The notes under the pieces were generated by a model. It did no database searches. It was not told where the DNA came from and saw only the letters and a program-made list of their open reading frames with translations. A program made the translations under genes and the position numbers. Of a stretch of DNA of 64,000 nucleotides, positions 44,501-55,960 are shown in pieces. Positions within the stretch are counted from its first letter, which is position 1, and each line of letters starts with the position of its first letter. The DNA is from Conchocele bisecta (taxonomy: Eukaryota > Mollusca > Bivalvia > Lucinida > Thyasiridae), in assembly GCA_029237695.1 (NCBI GenBank), contig CM055272.1, positions 13,690,042 through 13,754,041 of the forward strand, written 5' to 3'.

Positions 44501-45616
44501 TGTAAGCCCAGTAACCAGTGGTGATAAACTGCCGTGACAGGGCTGGGATGAGCTCTATCTCTGAGCAGGTGATCTCAGTGTCATGGGTTTCCGCAGTTCG
44601 AAATGAAATTGTTGTCTCCCATTCTGAGATCGCGTGACTTGAGAGACTGTCCACCACAGCCATGTTACTACCTTTCTATAAGTTGTCCGATATGTCGATA
44701 CCAAGATAATTAATTGGATAATCCAATTCTGATAAATTCCGGTTTCCACTTACCGTTGTATTATTGCAACCAAGTGAAATTCCATGTCGACCCTCAAGTT
44801 TGGGAACCGCGAAGTTACAGATGTGACTGACCCTATTTTCCATGCGACTACCATGAACTACACACTGTTCGATACCTTTCTTGGTGTGAATTTATTCACA
44901 TTAGAGTCACTACCTTGTTTAGTTTACATTCCCTGTTTTATGTCATTTGTGTTTATAAACTTTTCCAAGATGGCGGACGCGCAGCCGCACAGGAGATTTC
45001 AGCCAATCAGATCGGTTAGTCGCAAATGCGACCGACAATCTGATTGGTGATCGCATCTGTGCGACTAGCCGCATCTTGCGCAGAATGTTATAAATACAAG
45101 TACGATTGGCAGGCATGCCAAGTGGAGCGCCGTGGCATAATGGTTAGTGTGTCGGAATACTTATCCAAGGGTCGTGGGTTCGAGCCTGATTAGCGGCGTG
45201 CGTTGTTTCCTTGAGCAAGACACTTTATCCACACTGCTCCAGTTCACCCAGCTGTAAATGGGTACCGATAATTCGTAGTTGCTCTGTAAATACGAATTAC
45301 CGGCTTCTCTCTAAAATTTCAACCTCCGTTCTTTCTCCCATTCTTCGGAGACGGCATGCAAGGTCCTACAGCCAGTGCTGCCGTTAAAAATAAGCTAAAA
45401 AAAAAAAAAGTCAAGCCAAGCGATCCCACCGCTCTCCTAATGTAGAACCATTACTCGACAGAACCAAAACTCGACATCTCCAATTATTTCATAACTAATT
45501 ACGTCTTGTGGACATAAGATATATATCATACCTATCTACGATTATACTTACCACTGCGAAGTACCTTTCGTCTACTGCTGCGACACCGTTGCTACGCCAT
45601 CACTAATGTAAACATA
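44501..45616 (+). mobile_element. Outer gypsy element: 3' LTR (SINE-interrupted, 3'-truncated)
   Basis: Matches 27,259 to about 28,155 throughout, apart from the SINE at 45,123-45,409 and a ~30-bp gap near 45,559. Similarity ends around 'aaacatacttttact' (45,616), so the last ~300 bp present in the 5' LTR are missing. The sequence passes straight into the minus-strand gene at 45.6-46.4 kb. The expected right-hand target duplication is therefore lost. Confidence 0.85.
45123..45409 (+). mobile_element. tRNA-derived SINE, copy 2, inside the outer 3' LTR
   Basis: The tRNA-like head has 'tggcataatggttagtgtg' (box A) and 'gggttcgagcc' (box B). It shares its body ('cacccagctgtaaatggg') with the SINE at 8.4 kb. 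The tail reads 'ccgttaaaaataagct' then A13. The target 'tcaagccaag' follows the tail; a mutated copy ('gcatgccaag') precedes the head. The empty site is seen in the 5' LTR near 27,900. It lies about 30 bp downstream of the LTR TATA box. Confidence 0.88.
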
Positions 45617-45621
45617 CTTTT

Positions 45622-46376
45622 ACTTTTACACTTAAACATGTTACTGTCAAACTGTCTGGGAGCGATGTTTCTCGTTTCCAGACTCGACTCCTGAATGGCT
45701 CGTAGCATTGTTTCTTGTGATAGGCAACATCAGCGGCTAAGAGAGATTGTGTTGCAAGCGTAAGCAATATTCGCCTTGCTCCATCCACGTACTTAACATT
45801 GTTTTTCTCCAAATGGAGGTTTGCATATTCTCTTAGAGTACGCTCGGCCTTATCAGATATTCTGATTGTTTGTACTGGCAGTCTACCTTTTGCCCGTTTG
45901 TCCTCATTGCAAATAATGCATTTCATTTGCTCTGCTACCTGTCATGATGATGTGTATGCAAGCTGTTTTCTGGTACTTCTTCTGATGTTTCCTTCAGCAG
46001 CCCGAACAGTGTCATGATCCACAGGAGTACTACATGGTACTGGTACTACTCCTTCATCCGATCCCTGTATAGTGGATTGTACATTTGGTTGGGATTCAAG
46101 GATCTCGTCCTTGAAGAAAATGCTCTTGCACGATCTGTGTGCCCATTTCTCCCCAGCCCCGGGCCAATCTACTAAATCGTACACGCGATTGTATGCATGC
46201 GTTACTCCTTGCCAACGGATTGCATATTGCTTAAAACGTTCCAAATCTGGAATCGGCTGAAACCTTCTATTTGACCATTTTAAACGATTTACATATTTCT
46301 TTGTGCATGTTTCGAAACAGATCTGACACGCTATGCGTCCACTGTAAACATGAGATGCGCGAAATTTTGGTTCCAT
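45622..46376 (-). pseudogene. Large TE-associated protein family, N-terminal Cys/His modules
   Basis: The minus frame 46,376-45,942 reads 'GRIACQICFETCTKKYVN' and 'GAGEKWAHRSCKSIFF', then an acidic linker and stop. A second frame (45,926-45,622) reads 'MKCIICNEDKRAKGRLP', 'LREYANLHLEKNNVKY' and 'ADVAYHKKQCYEPFRSR'. Each unit is a C-x2-C ... H-x3-C arrangement (zinc-binding treble-clef-like), as found at the N-terminus of the same huge family whose middle modules lie at 26,043-27,258. The two parts are separated by the outer gypsy insertion. About 150 residues between them appear to be deleted, together with the end of the 3' LTR. Confidence 0.65.
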
Positions 46377-46844
46377 GTGTGCGTTGATGTATGTCTATCA
46401 CATGGGTCTGATGGGTATTTGTCCCCACGGCACTTCTCTATATTTATATCTGGTTCGAGCTGCCTGACACATTCGCCCTCGCCTTTTCCGCACATATCTA
46501 AGTTTTCACTACTTTCCTCCACTTCTCCCCAAAATCCCTGGTATCTACTATTTCGACACCTCCCGCCCCGCCATCCCCCGTCACGCTTCCCTGTCCATCC
46601 CCTACACAAGATGGGCGACGTGTTTCCCATTGCACTTGATCTGCAACACCTTCTGGTGTGCTCTCCATTTTTGGATACTGCACAATATATACACAGACAC
46701 AATTTGAAAATGTGTGTCAATGAGTATACTTGTACACAAATATGGACGTTGTGCACAGTATTGTATGAAATTTGATAAAATTAGTTGCCTGTTGTATCTA
46801 TTAGACGGCCCGCCAAGGCCAATAAAAGGCCTCTTATAAAGTTG
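46377..46844. other. No supported gene
   Basis: Overlapping frames on both strands (141 codons each, 46,331-46,775) have no domain and are mutually exclusive. I regard them as chance. Confidence 0.35.
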
Positions 46845-47386
46845 TGATGGCATTTTTTGTTACAAATGGGTACCCGTGCTGATCCACTTCTATGATATGT
46901 AAGCTGTCGGATAGAGGTGGGTACCCCCGCAGATTTGACCTTTATGGGTCATTTTTTAGGTCATTTAGAGGTCACATTGACCTAAAATTTCTCATCGACA
47001 TGGGTGTATAGATGCACGTATATAATGTATACCAGCATTGATAACTTTCTGCTGATGAACTCTTTTGGTAGCTATATAGATTGGGATTCTGAAAATACCG
47101 AATTATTGAAAAAAAGACATGCTTGAAATTCAAGATGGCCACCAATTTGCCTAAGAAACTAAGAAAATGTCATGTTGTACGTCATGTTGATAGTTAAGCC
47201 ATTTTAATAGTCTTAATGGTAATGTTACATATATATTTTTCGATAGATAAATTGTTTACAAACTTTTTGATACCATTTTTCAAAGTTACTGTTCGTAAAT
47301 CCAAGATGGCCGCAAGTTGTATTCAATTCGTTCTGATTTAGCCTATTGCTAACAATGAAGATATTTCCTATTAGCATGTCATTTTC

Positions 47387-47851
47387 ATGGAATTTCATTT
47401 GGTATTATTGATTAAACTAACAGAACATATTTTAAAATTGGGACAATTGGAGCTACATTTCCTGGAACCCCACTCATTCATCTCCGATACAATGCAGATC
47501 CAGTGGGATCTGCTCACAGATAATAAACTTCATGCTGTGAAACCGACTCTGGGCGAATGGACTCCTGGCTACAGACATGTACGCCGGGATGAAGTTGTCC
47601 TTAGTCGATTGCGCATTGGACATACACGACTAACGCATTCGTATATGCTCAAAGGTGAGCCGCGTCCATGGTGTATTCCATGCCACAGCGCATTTACCGT
47701 GCAACACATCCTACTGGACTGTATCGATTTTGCCGATATTCGAGGCAAACACTTCAATGTTACTTCACTTGCGGCGGAGCTATTCCAGGTGGAGAACATT
47801 GAAGGTTTGCTTCACTTTCTACATGAAACTAACTTGTATCGGAAAATTTAA
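47387..47851 (+). CDS. LINE ORF2 C-terminal domain (copy 2)
   Basis: True LINE coding begins at about 47,474; the upstream codons of the open frame come from flanking DNA. It reads 'WDLLTDNKLHAVKPTLG', 'RLRIGHTRLTHSYMLKGE', 'PWCIPCHSAFTVQHILL' and 'LLHFLHETNLYRKI', then stop. This includes the Cys/His cluster missing from copy 1. The lack of an RNase H or RT domain reflects 5' truncation. Confidence 0.8.
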   Translation: MEFHLVLLIKLTEHILKLGQLELHFLEPHSFISDTMQIQWDLLTDNKLHAVKPTLGEWTPGYRHVRRDEVVLSRLRIGHTRLTHSYMLKGEPRPWCIPCHSAFTVQHILLDCIDFADIRGKHFNVTSLAAELFQVENIEGLLHFLHETNLYRKI

Positions 47852-48070
47852 TTTTATCATTGTATACATGTTTCTCATTATTATACTTTTATAATTCTAT
47901 ACACGTTGTTCATTTATATTATTTATCATATTAATATTTTTACCTTATCATCTGATTGATTATTACATGTAACATACTATTTTACTATTCTTTTTATTCT
48001 TCATCTACATTGCTTGGCCCTAAATGATACTCTTTTGTGTTGATGGGCCGTTAAGCACCATTCCATTCCA
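47474..48070 (+). mobile_element. 5'-truncated LINE, copy 2, with target-site duplication
   Basis: Flanked by a 15-bp direct repeat 'ttcctggaaccccac' (47,459-47,473 and 48,071-48,085), the hallmark of target-primed reverse transcription. It contains the ORF2 C-terminal domain and 3' UTR ending 'ccgttaagcaccattcc'. It lies in the left arm of the 46.8-52.1 kb TIR element and so is younger than that element. Confidence 0.92.
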
Positions 48071-48582
48071 TTCCTGGAACCCCACATTCAAAATGACCGC
48101 CAACGCAGTATAAAGTATAAGATGAAATATCTCTGTAATCAGACGAAACGAAGCTAAAACTGAGATGTATTTTTTACAGTTTTATGTAGTTTTTGGTAGT
48201 ACATTCTCATTAAAATGCGTATATTTTGGTCTAGGCATTGAAATTCAAGATCCGCCATATTGGAAAACTGAAGAAAAAAATGTTTCTGTAGTCAGATAAG
48301 GTAAACATATAAATTGCATGAGGTTTCCTCGCTAATTGTTACATGGTATGTGGCAATTTAGAGCCGAGTTAATAATAATTTTAAAATCAAAGATGGCGGA
48401 CATCTACACTCTTGAATAGAATATATATGCGGAAATGCCATGTGTTACCACTAATTTCAGCATGGCAATCCTTATAAATGGTAAAATTTAGCACCATATT
48501 TTAATATATGCTCTCTCCACCCTCCAGAATCATACACCTTTGATATATCTTACAAAGTATATACTGATTGAGTGTTGTATAT

Positions 48583-48640
48583 TTATAACGGCCTATCAAC
48601 AGCCACGGTCGTTGAAGTCCGGACCAATGGGGTCCATCCC
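48583..48640 (-). mobile_element. LINE 3' tail fragment
   Basis: 'ggcctatcaacagccac' is the reverse complement of the LINE tail form 'gctgttgataggcc' at 6.75 kb. Only the end is present. Confidence 0.4.
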
Positions 48641-51280
48641 GTATTTAAGCTATATGCACTGAGGGTAAATACCAAAATCAGAATTAACTATTTACATCAC
48701 TGTATACTCAGCCGTAAGATTAGAATGACCGGACATGGTTTCATGTCCATACCACACCATAGTGACTTAGTTCCATCTCTTAAAGTAATCAGATTACCAC
48801 TAATCGTATTTCCTTTTAATGGGGTATGACACGATTTTCCCCTCGAGTACCAGAAGGTCCAAACATTGTCGGCATTCTGGTGAAGAGGAACATTGATTGT
48901 TACATTACCCTTCGCATGCTCGCAACCAACCACCCACCGCACGTATCTAATAGACAATATAAGTAGATAGTGCGTATTGACAAAATAGATACAAACATTT
49001 TGATCGAGACAGTATTTGTATGTTTCTAAGTGTCTTTAGATATGTGTAGGGACTAGTATTCCATTGGAAGAAATCAAACCATGTATGCATTGGACAGGCT
49101 GATAATGAGTCACTCAATATGACCATTTGAAAGACCTTTCACTACGGTGTCGTGGAAGAACGAGTAGGAGAATACTTTCCAGTTTATACAAATTGTAACA
49201 TGACAGCACAAATCACATGCAGAATTGGCTCACATCACGCACACTCAAGGGCCAACATCTCTGATCCTTAAGATAAATCTGGATCTGCAATATGGATTAT
49301 GAAATAGATGAAGGCGACTATATATACAGTATTCCAAGAGGGACAAACAATCATCGACATTTCTGACGATTTATGTTGGCTTAAGTCAGAAATAAGATTT
49401 GGTTAAAGCGTAGAACGGAATAACGCAAAGCATGAAATATTTTTGTAACAAAATCAGCAACGAAGAAACATATGCGGTGTCTAAAGTAATCAGCAGAATT
49501 TATCTTCTTCAATAAGAATGTTTCGGATTCACCATGCATCTGCAGATAACAATACCACTATGACAACTGTAATACATCGCATCATCAACATTACCAAATT
49601 GTGTTATATCTATATTTGTCAGCTTTATACAAGATAGCGTGTATTTTGTTTTGGGACTGTATACCGCTTTACCTGTTGTCATGGTTCGCTATGTCTCATT
49701 TGTTGTGTTTTTGTTTTGCTCTCTATATTGACATTATGAAGGTAGATGTAGCTTTTATATTTGGCAAATAAACGTACTGTACCGTGTAGTTGTAGTTGAT
49801 TACAGCAAATTCACTATTAGAAACAAATTCCCTAAAAATAGAAATGTGTATGTGTTACTTGGAGATATATACAGATTGCTTCACCTCATAGAAGTGAATG
49901 TCAGACAGCTTTAAAATGCGGGACTGGTATGTGTTTGGGTATAGTGTGATTTCTTGGAGAGAATAGCACAGGATTATGATGAATGTCACATCATAATATT
50001 CAACATCGCGTCTGGACATACATGTATGCAACTCATCAAAATATGGTGGTTCAGTTGTGGAGATTAGTGGAAATAACAGTAATATCCTTTTGGTAGTGTG
50101 TATTGCTAGTAAAAGTGTTTAAAGATAGTTTGTTGCCGCTATGGCATCCATCATTATCTGGAGTTTCATTTACATAATGAATTTTGGTCACTATTTGACA
50201 AGTATAAAACCTAATGTACTTATCTGATAGAACTTCGCATAAACAATTGTCATTCTACCAGGCAGTATGCAAGCAATGCCATTCTCCCATAGATGGTTAT
50301 ATAATTATCACACATACGAAAATTGTCTGCCGCATATCATGCACAATTCATGTTAGGAGACGTTGGTGTCGAACGAAGCACTGAGACGTAATATCAGGTA
50401 CACGTAAACTGTAATACAGTTGAATAGCACGCTCAAAACGAGAAACAAAGCCATAGCGATACGCAAGAATGACTCTCCATCAGCACGTAACGTTGACGAG
50501 ATGCTGTAGGTACTTCAGTATGATCTTTGTTTTGATATTGAAAACATAATTATGTTCTTTGTTGGGTATAATTGTGTGAGAAATAATTGTGATAGTCTCT
50601 GTTAAATGAACATGACTTCATTTTAATGTTAGTTGGACAGTACAGTTATTGTAATGAATGAGAATTAACCGACATGTGCCAGTATTCCAAAATGATATTT
50701 GTCTAATCCAGAAGAGTGTGGTAACAGTGATTGTTTCTATACATGTGTCATATTGGGTATGTGGTTATCTAATATTAGCCCGGTCATTCTGATGGTGAAC
50801 ACATTGGTAAGTGAATAACTGAATTGTTGGTAGAAAATGATTCAACAATTTTGTTCACAATTCTGGTTTGACAACTACTAGTATATGGAAGATCTATGCA
50901 AATTTCTCTAATCATAGCCGTGAAAATGACTCAGTGTGTTTGCTTCTTTGAAAACCAAATGTAGTCTGGGGTACTACCTTATTGGCAGATTTACAGATTC
51001 AACACATTGACACATATTGTCTCATAGTAGTACACAATACTTGAACAACACGTATTTCACTTTACATGTACATGAACATCACAGGAAATATCACAATGAA
51101 ACATTTAACAGTTTGAACAATGTGAGTATGTGTTTAACGACGACCATCTTTGATTTAAAATTAGTAAATGGCATGTCATTGTATAATAGTAAATGGCATA
51201 TTATACCATACATACATTTTATAAAAGACAAAAATAACATATTTAGAACGGGTAATTCTAAGTAGCAAGATTATATTTTA
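48641..51280. other. Interior of the 46.8-52.1 kb element: no gene seen
   Basis: About 2.6 kb without a coding-like frame. The small frames at 48,572, 48,697 and 51,017 show no domain. No RNA gene was recognised. Confidence 0.4.
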
Positions 51281-52394
51281 CATTTTATTGCAATTTTGCA
51301 GTTTGACGCCCATCTTGAATATCTATTTCTACATTACCTGGCTGATTTAGTATAGCCAATGTATAACAGGTCATGTTCAACACTCTCTTTACATATTTTG
51401 CATGAGTTATGTATGCCTTCAAATAGCGAAATGCAGAAAAAAAATAACTTTTTGTCTTGATTTGACCCATGAATAACTTTAGAACGGCCCCCAAGCAGTC
51501 CACATCGAGTGTAGACCCATAGCTAAACGTATAGTTTTGAAAGGTATAACCGACTTTGAGCACTCATTTATAAACAAAAATGTAGAAAGGATAATCCCCC
51601 GTGTCTGGAGTGGAATCGTGACAATTTTAATTTACAAGTTATTCATTTGAAAAGTTAACATATGTAATTATTGGCGGCCATCTTGGAATAGAAGTTAGTA
51701 AATGATCTAATATGCTATTTTATTAAATGCCATACCATGATACAAACTGATTTCATGAATACATTATGTAACAAACACATACAAAGAGCTAGCTTATGTT
51801 GGATATACATGTACACGAAACTGTAGTTTTTTCCATATAGTGTCACTATTTTGGCGGCCATTATGCATTTGTATTCTTTATATTTCCTTTTTTATTACTA
51901 ACAATAATAGATCATAGTACTACCAGCATACAACTTGTTTCCATCTTCAACATTGATGTTATGAGTAATGGTGACCTATATATGGCAAGCATTAAGACAT
52001 CTATGCATTTTCTTGATTTCACCCCTAAATGACCTTGAAATGACATTCAAAGGTCAAATTTGAGGGGTACCCCTATCCGAAAGCTTACCCATCATATATA
52101 TAAACTAGCATGGGTACCTATTTGTAACAAAAAATGCCATCAAAAGTTTTTTTTCTTGCACTGGCACTGAATGCATAAACCGTAACGTACTCGGTAGAAT
52201 GTGAAACTGAGTGATTGCTTTTATAGAAACCAATACAAATGATAGCGTTGCTAAATTACTTCAGCCAATAACAACGCATTACTATTATTATCATTTGAAA
52301 AACAGATACTTGGACATGAACATTCAATGCATCTGAGGATACGTGCTGCTGGCTGACAAAATGTACCTTACAACATTAGCAACCAGTGTAGCAG

Positions 52395-52480
52395 GCGCGG
52401 ATACGGGAGGGGGGGGGGGGGGGGGGGGGGGGGTACAGGGGGTCCGGACCCTCCCCCCCCCTGCTCCCGGCAAAAAAAAA
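52395..52480. repeat. G-run and GC-rich dispersed repeat fragment
   Basis: About 25 consecutive G near 52,407-52,432, then 'ggggtccggaccctcccc'. Related in style to 10,110-10,215. Long mononucleotide runs are prone to assembly length error. Confidence 0.6.
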
Positions 52481-53115
52481 GAAAAAAAAAGAAAAGAAAA
52501 TCTACAATACTCGAATAGTTGGATGACTTTTTTCGTGGCCTAGGTGTCAGGAAATCGCCCCTGCGGCGATCAGGCATTTAAAAATGTCCAGGGGGAGGAC
52601 CCCCACACCCCCCGACTTTACCATTTCGCGCGCACGGAGGTCGGGTACGCCAAATTTTAATTACAGACACCCCGCCCCACCCCCCCTGCAATTATTTCTG
52701 TATCTGCGCCTGTGTAGTTCCAGATCAACTCGTGTATGCATGCTGGCTCAGAGACCACAGTGTTCACTATTCTGATGGCGAAGTAACATTACTGATGGTA
52801 ATATAATATGCCTATGTCAGGTCATAAAATAAAATAGAGTATAATCATGATCTGTACTGGTCAAAACTGTGATAGATTCATTTTGTTCAAATAAGCATAT
52901 GCAGTATTTATATGCACTATGTTGCCGCCATTTAAATCTAAGCGACCAGTACGTATAATATATATTCTAGTCAGGTAGAATGCCATGGATTGGCATATAG
53001 GTGGAGTGAGAGGGGCGGTGCGTGGGGAGGTGGTGGGTGTGTTTACATGTATTCTTGGTGAGACGGTATTAATATGAAATAGGTAATACCTATGACGGGC
53101 AACGTTAGTGTATGA

Positions 53116-54057
53116 AAGTAAATTTACCAATTCATAGCTTTACCATGATGTTAGTATGCTATAAACGGTACCGTAGTATATTGTAGTATTGCAGAGCTAC
53201 TTCCCGCAACTACCACGGTGTTACAGCTTCTCTGTTATAATTAAATGGTGTCATTGGCGCACTTCTCTTATTTGAAGCAATGATACAATTTAGATATTTC
53301 CTTTTCATATATATTACATTAATAGCCTAGGCATTATAGAAACTGTATTAGTACATTTACGACCATTTTAAGACAAAATAACAAGGCTATGCATCTTCAG
53401 TGATATTATTTCCAATTTTCGCAATCTCAATCGTCATTGACTGATTGAGCACGACTGTCAATTCGAGAGTTATACACATTTTGCCCATTGTATCAATTGT
53501 GTTTACATTTACTTTTGATTAACCCAGTGCTGTGTCAGATGTGTTTGTATACGGGACTATAGCAACAGGTGCCACGCTTGCAATGTATACTTTGTTCTGG
53601 TAGTCGTGTTCCCCAATTATCCCGGATCGCTTGATTATGCCTTGTATTTTGAAACTCACATCAGCGAAGTTAAGTGCAGCGTGGCGGCTATAGAAATTCT
53701 CCAGGTGCGTCCTTCCAGTGAGGCTATTATTTTCTCAATCCCTGGTGGTCTTTGAGTACATTTTGACTATATTGTTTGTATTAGTGGTGTCCTTTTTACA
53801 TACAGCTTCACTTCAGCTGTTGGTAAGAGGTACGTGTGTTATGGACTGTGAATACAGCACAGGCTGCGACACAACCGAACAGGCGCAATAAAACAGCAGT
53901 TGCAATGTATACTTGTTTCTGTTAGTCATGTCCACATAGTACCATGGATCGCTTGACTATGTCTTGTAAAAAAAATCACAACAGGTGCGGTATTCTACCT
54001 AATGATGTTGAGAGAGATATATTGTCCTTCTATCTAATGATGTTGAAAGATAGAGAG
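53116..54057. repeat. Dispersed ~1-kb repeat, copy 2 (no SINE)
   Basis: Uninterrupted counterpart of 8168-9232, and the reference that shows where the SINE entered the other copy. No protein-coding signal. Confidence 0.75.
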
Positions 54058-54067
54058 AAATATTATG

Positions 54068-54161
54068 GTTGAGAGAGAGAGAGAGGAGGGGGGGGGGAGA
54101 GAGAGAATGTGGGGGGGGGGTAATTATAGAGAAAGATAGACAGAGAGACATAGAGAAACAA

Positions 54162-54192
<31 letters not shown>

Positions 54193-54340
54193 GAAAGATA
54201 GAGAATGAAAGAAAGAGAGAGAGTCAGACAGACAGACATAGAGAGAGAAAGGGAGACAGGCATACATGCATACAGAGGGAGACAGAGACAGACATAGAGA
54301 GACACAGAGAGACACACAGAGACATGGGTGTGGGAGAGAA
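54068..54340. repeat. GA-rich microsatellite
   Basis: (GA)n and 'gacagacatagagagaga' tracts with two G-runs. Frames on both strands across it are low-complexity artefacts. Confidence 0.9.
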
Positions 54341-54379
54341 AAAGATGTGTTAAAATAAATACGTCATAATGAAACTCCA

Positions 54380-55400
54380 TTTCGTTGCAATTTTTTCATA
54401 AAATATTCAATGCGCACTTAATGCATTTGTACTCAGGCATCACGGGACGGTTGAAAATAGCCAAAATTGACTGCTTTTCTGAGGGCGGCGGGTGACTTAT
54501 AAAAACCACCGCCTCTCACAATCAGTTAAGGAGGCTCTTGCGACAATTATTGAAAAATACTCGCAAATGAATTACAAATCGCACGCCACAATAAAAATGC
54601 AGTAACCGCATCAGATGTGTTCAATTAATTACCCCACGCACCTATTTTTGGATAGAAATTTCAACACGACTGAATTTGTCCGAATTGTTTTCATGAAAAC
54701 ATGAGGCACATAGACTTTGCTATGTCTTGTTCTATCCCTATCATTTGTAACAACACACCATTTTCCGAAAATGATTTCAAAGCGGGGTCATAACCACCTC
54801 AAATTTTCGCTACAAATGCCCGAAAAATACTTTAAATTCTGACGCGAAACCGTACCGGCGAGACAGCATAGCATGCCCCATTTTCCAAGATGTCAAAATC
54901 AGCCGAAGCAAACATTCAGTTTCGTAGAATTATGAAATACTCTAAAAAAATACACCTAGTCAAGCCTCCCAAAGTCAAGAAATATTCATCATCCTATTTT
55001 TCTAGACAAACTGATGTAACTTACAGGGTCGGTAGTGAAGTATATAGAAAATCGTCCACCCACTTTTTAAAGTTAGCTGCCCACTGACCCGTGAGACCTC
55101 AGATCATTTGAAACGCATATTTTCAAGCGTCTCTCGAGTGTTCAAGTGTTTAAGTACAACAACTCAACATATTTTTTAATTTAATAACTAAAATAGTTTG
55201 CCTGCTATATTCAGTATGTTTTCTGACGTAGCATAAATCGGGCTAAAAACTAAAATAGCCCAGATACAACGATTGTTTCTGCCTTCCGTTACTTTCGCTG
55301 CATTCGGCCCATTCGCACAGTTCCGCGGTTTGTCGGCTGTTGCAACAGAAAAATTAGACACAAATTTTACCGAACCATCTTCTTTATTTGAAAACCGATG
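54380..55400. other. No supported gene
   Basis: A 65-codon basic frame at 54,890-55,087 ('KKIHLVKPPKVKKYSSS') is the only notable ORF. It has no recognised family. Confidence 0.3.
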
Positions 55401-55403
55401 TCG

Positions 55404-55782
55404 TCTAGTCTCATTTTTGTTTTATCGGCCTCAGCACACCTGAAAACTTACAAATCGACACCAAAATCATTAAAATCGGTTACCATTTAACAATTGTACA
55501 AATCCCCACTAGCTCAAAACCACGCTCATTGGGTGTGGTCTTTAAATGGCCCGGGGGACAACTTTGGGCACCTTTTAAAAAAATCGGCCGGAGCCATCGT
55601 GTGCACAAGAAAAAATCGATTTAGATCCGACATCAAACATAAATTGAACATCATTTCCCATATGTACCTGAATCTGAGACCGACTAAAACAGACAGTACA
55701 ATGAAATAAATTGCATTGAAACGCATCTAAAGTAAGCACAATGGGGTCCCCATGGTGTCCGGTTCAGAGGGGGTCCACTGTA
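55404..55782 (-). repeat. pogo/Tigger-like element end, inverted copy of the 21.2-kb repeat
   Basis: Reverse complement of 21,177-21,500 across most of its length. The right end is a terminal repeat ('ggtgtccggttcagaggg', 'ggtccactgta') followed by TA-type flanking. A partial, non-coding element. Confidence 0.75.
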
Positions 55783-55960
55783 CATCTAACGGAAACAACT
55801 AAGCCTAATAACACGAATAAAGAACATACCGATCGTTAAAATCAGAGTCGAAGGTTGTCATCAAAGAATTGCTCTATATAATTGCTGTGTCGTTGTTGAA
55901 AACCGTCTAAGACGTGTGCGTATTTGCTTTCGCTGCCGTTGGCGTTGCCGCGTTGTCAGG

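Larger units (their letters stand above)
46845..52142. mobile_element. ~5.3-kb element with inverted ends and 'ggccgccat' subterminal arrays, no gene
   Basis: The left end ('tgatggcattttttgtta', 'ggatagaggtgggtacccc') is the inverted form of the right end ('taacaaaaaatgccatca', 'ggggtacccctatccgaa') at 52,065-52,142. The similarity continues inward through a 'gacctttgaatgtca'-like segment. Inside each arm, motifs point inward: 'caagatggccacc' 47,131, 'caagatggccgc' 47,301, 'aagatggcggac' 48,392; then 'cgcccatcttga' 51,307, 'ggcggccatcttgg' 51,675 and 'ggcggccatta' 51,852. The interior (48.6-51.2 kb) has no meaningful frame. Probably a non-autonomous or gutted relative of the 58.1-63.0 kb element. 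Confidence 0.65.

Noticed and set aside
46331..46775. Two 141-codon frames on opposite strands
   Set aside because: They overlap each other, have no domains and start in the flank of the Cys-rich gene. One is at most a shadow.
54063..54380. Frames on both strands with Leu/Ser or Arg/Glu repeats
   Set aside because: They are translations of the GA microsatellite.
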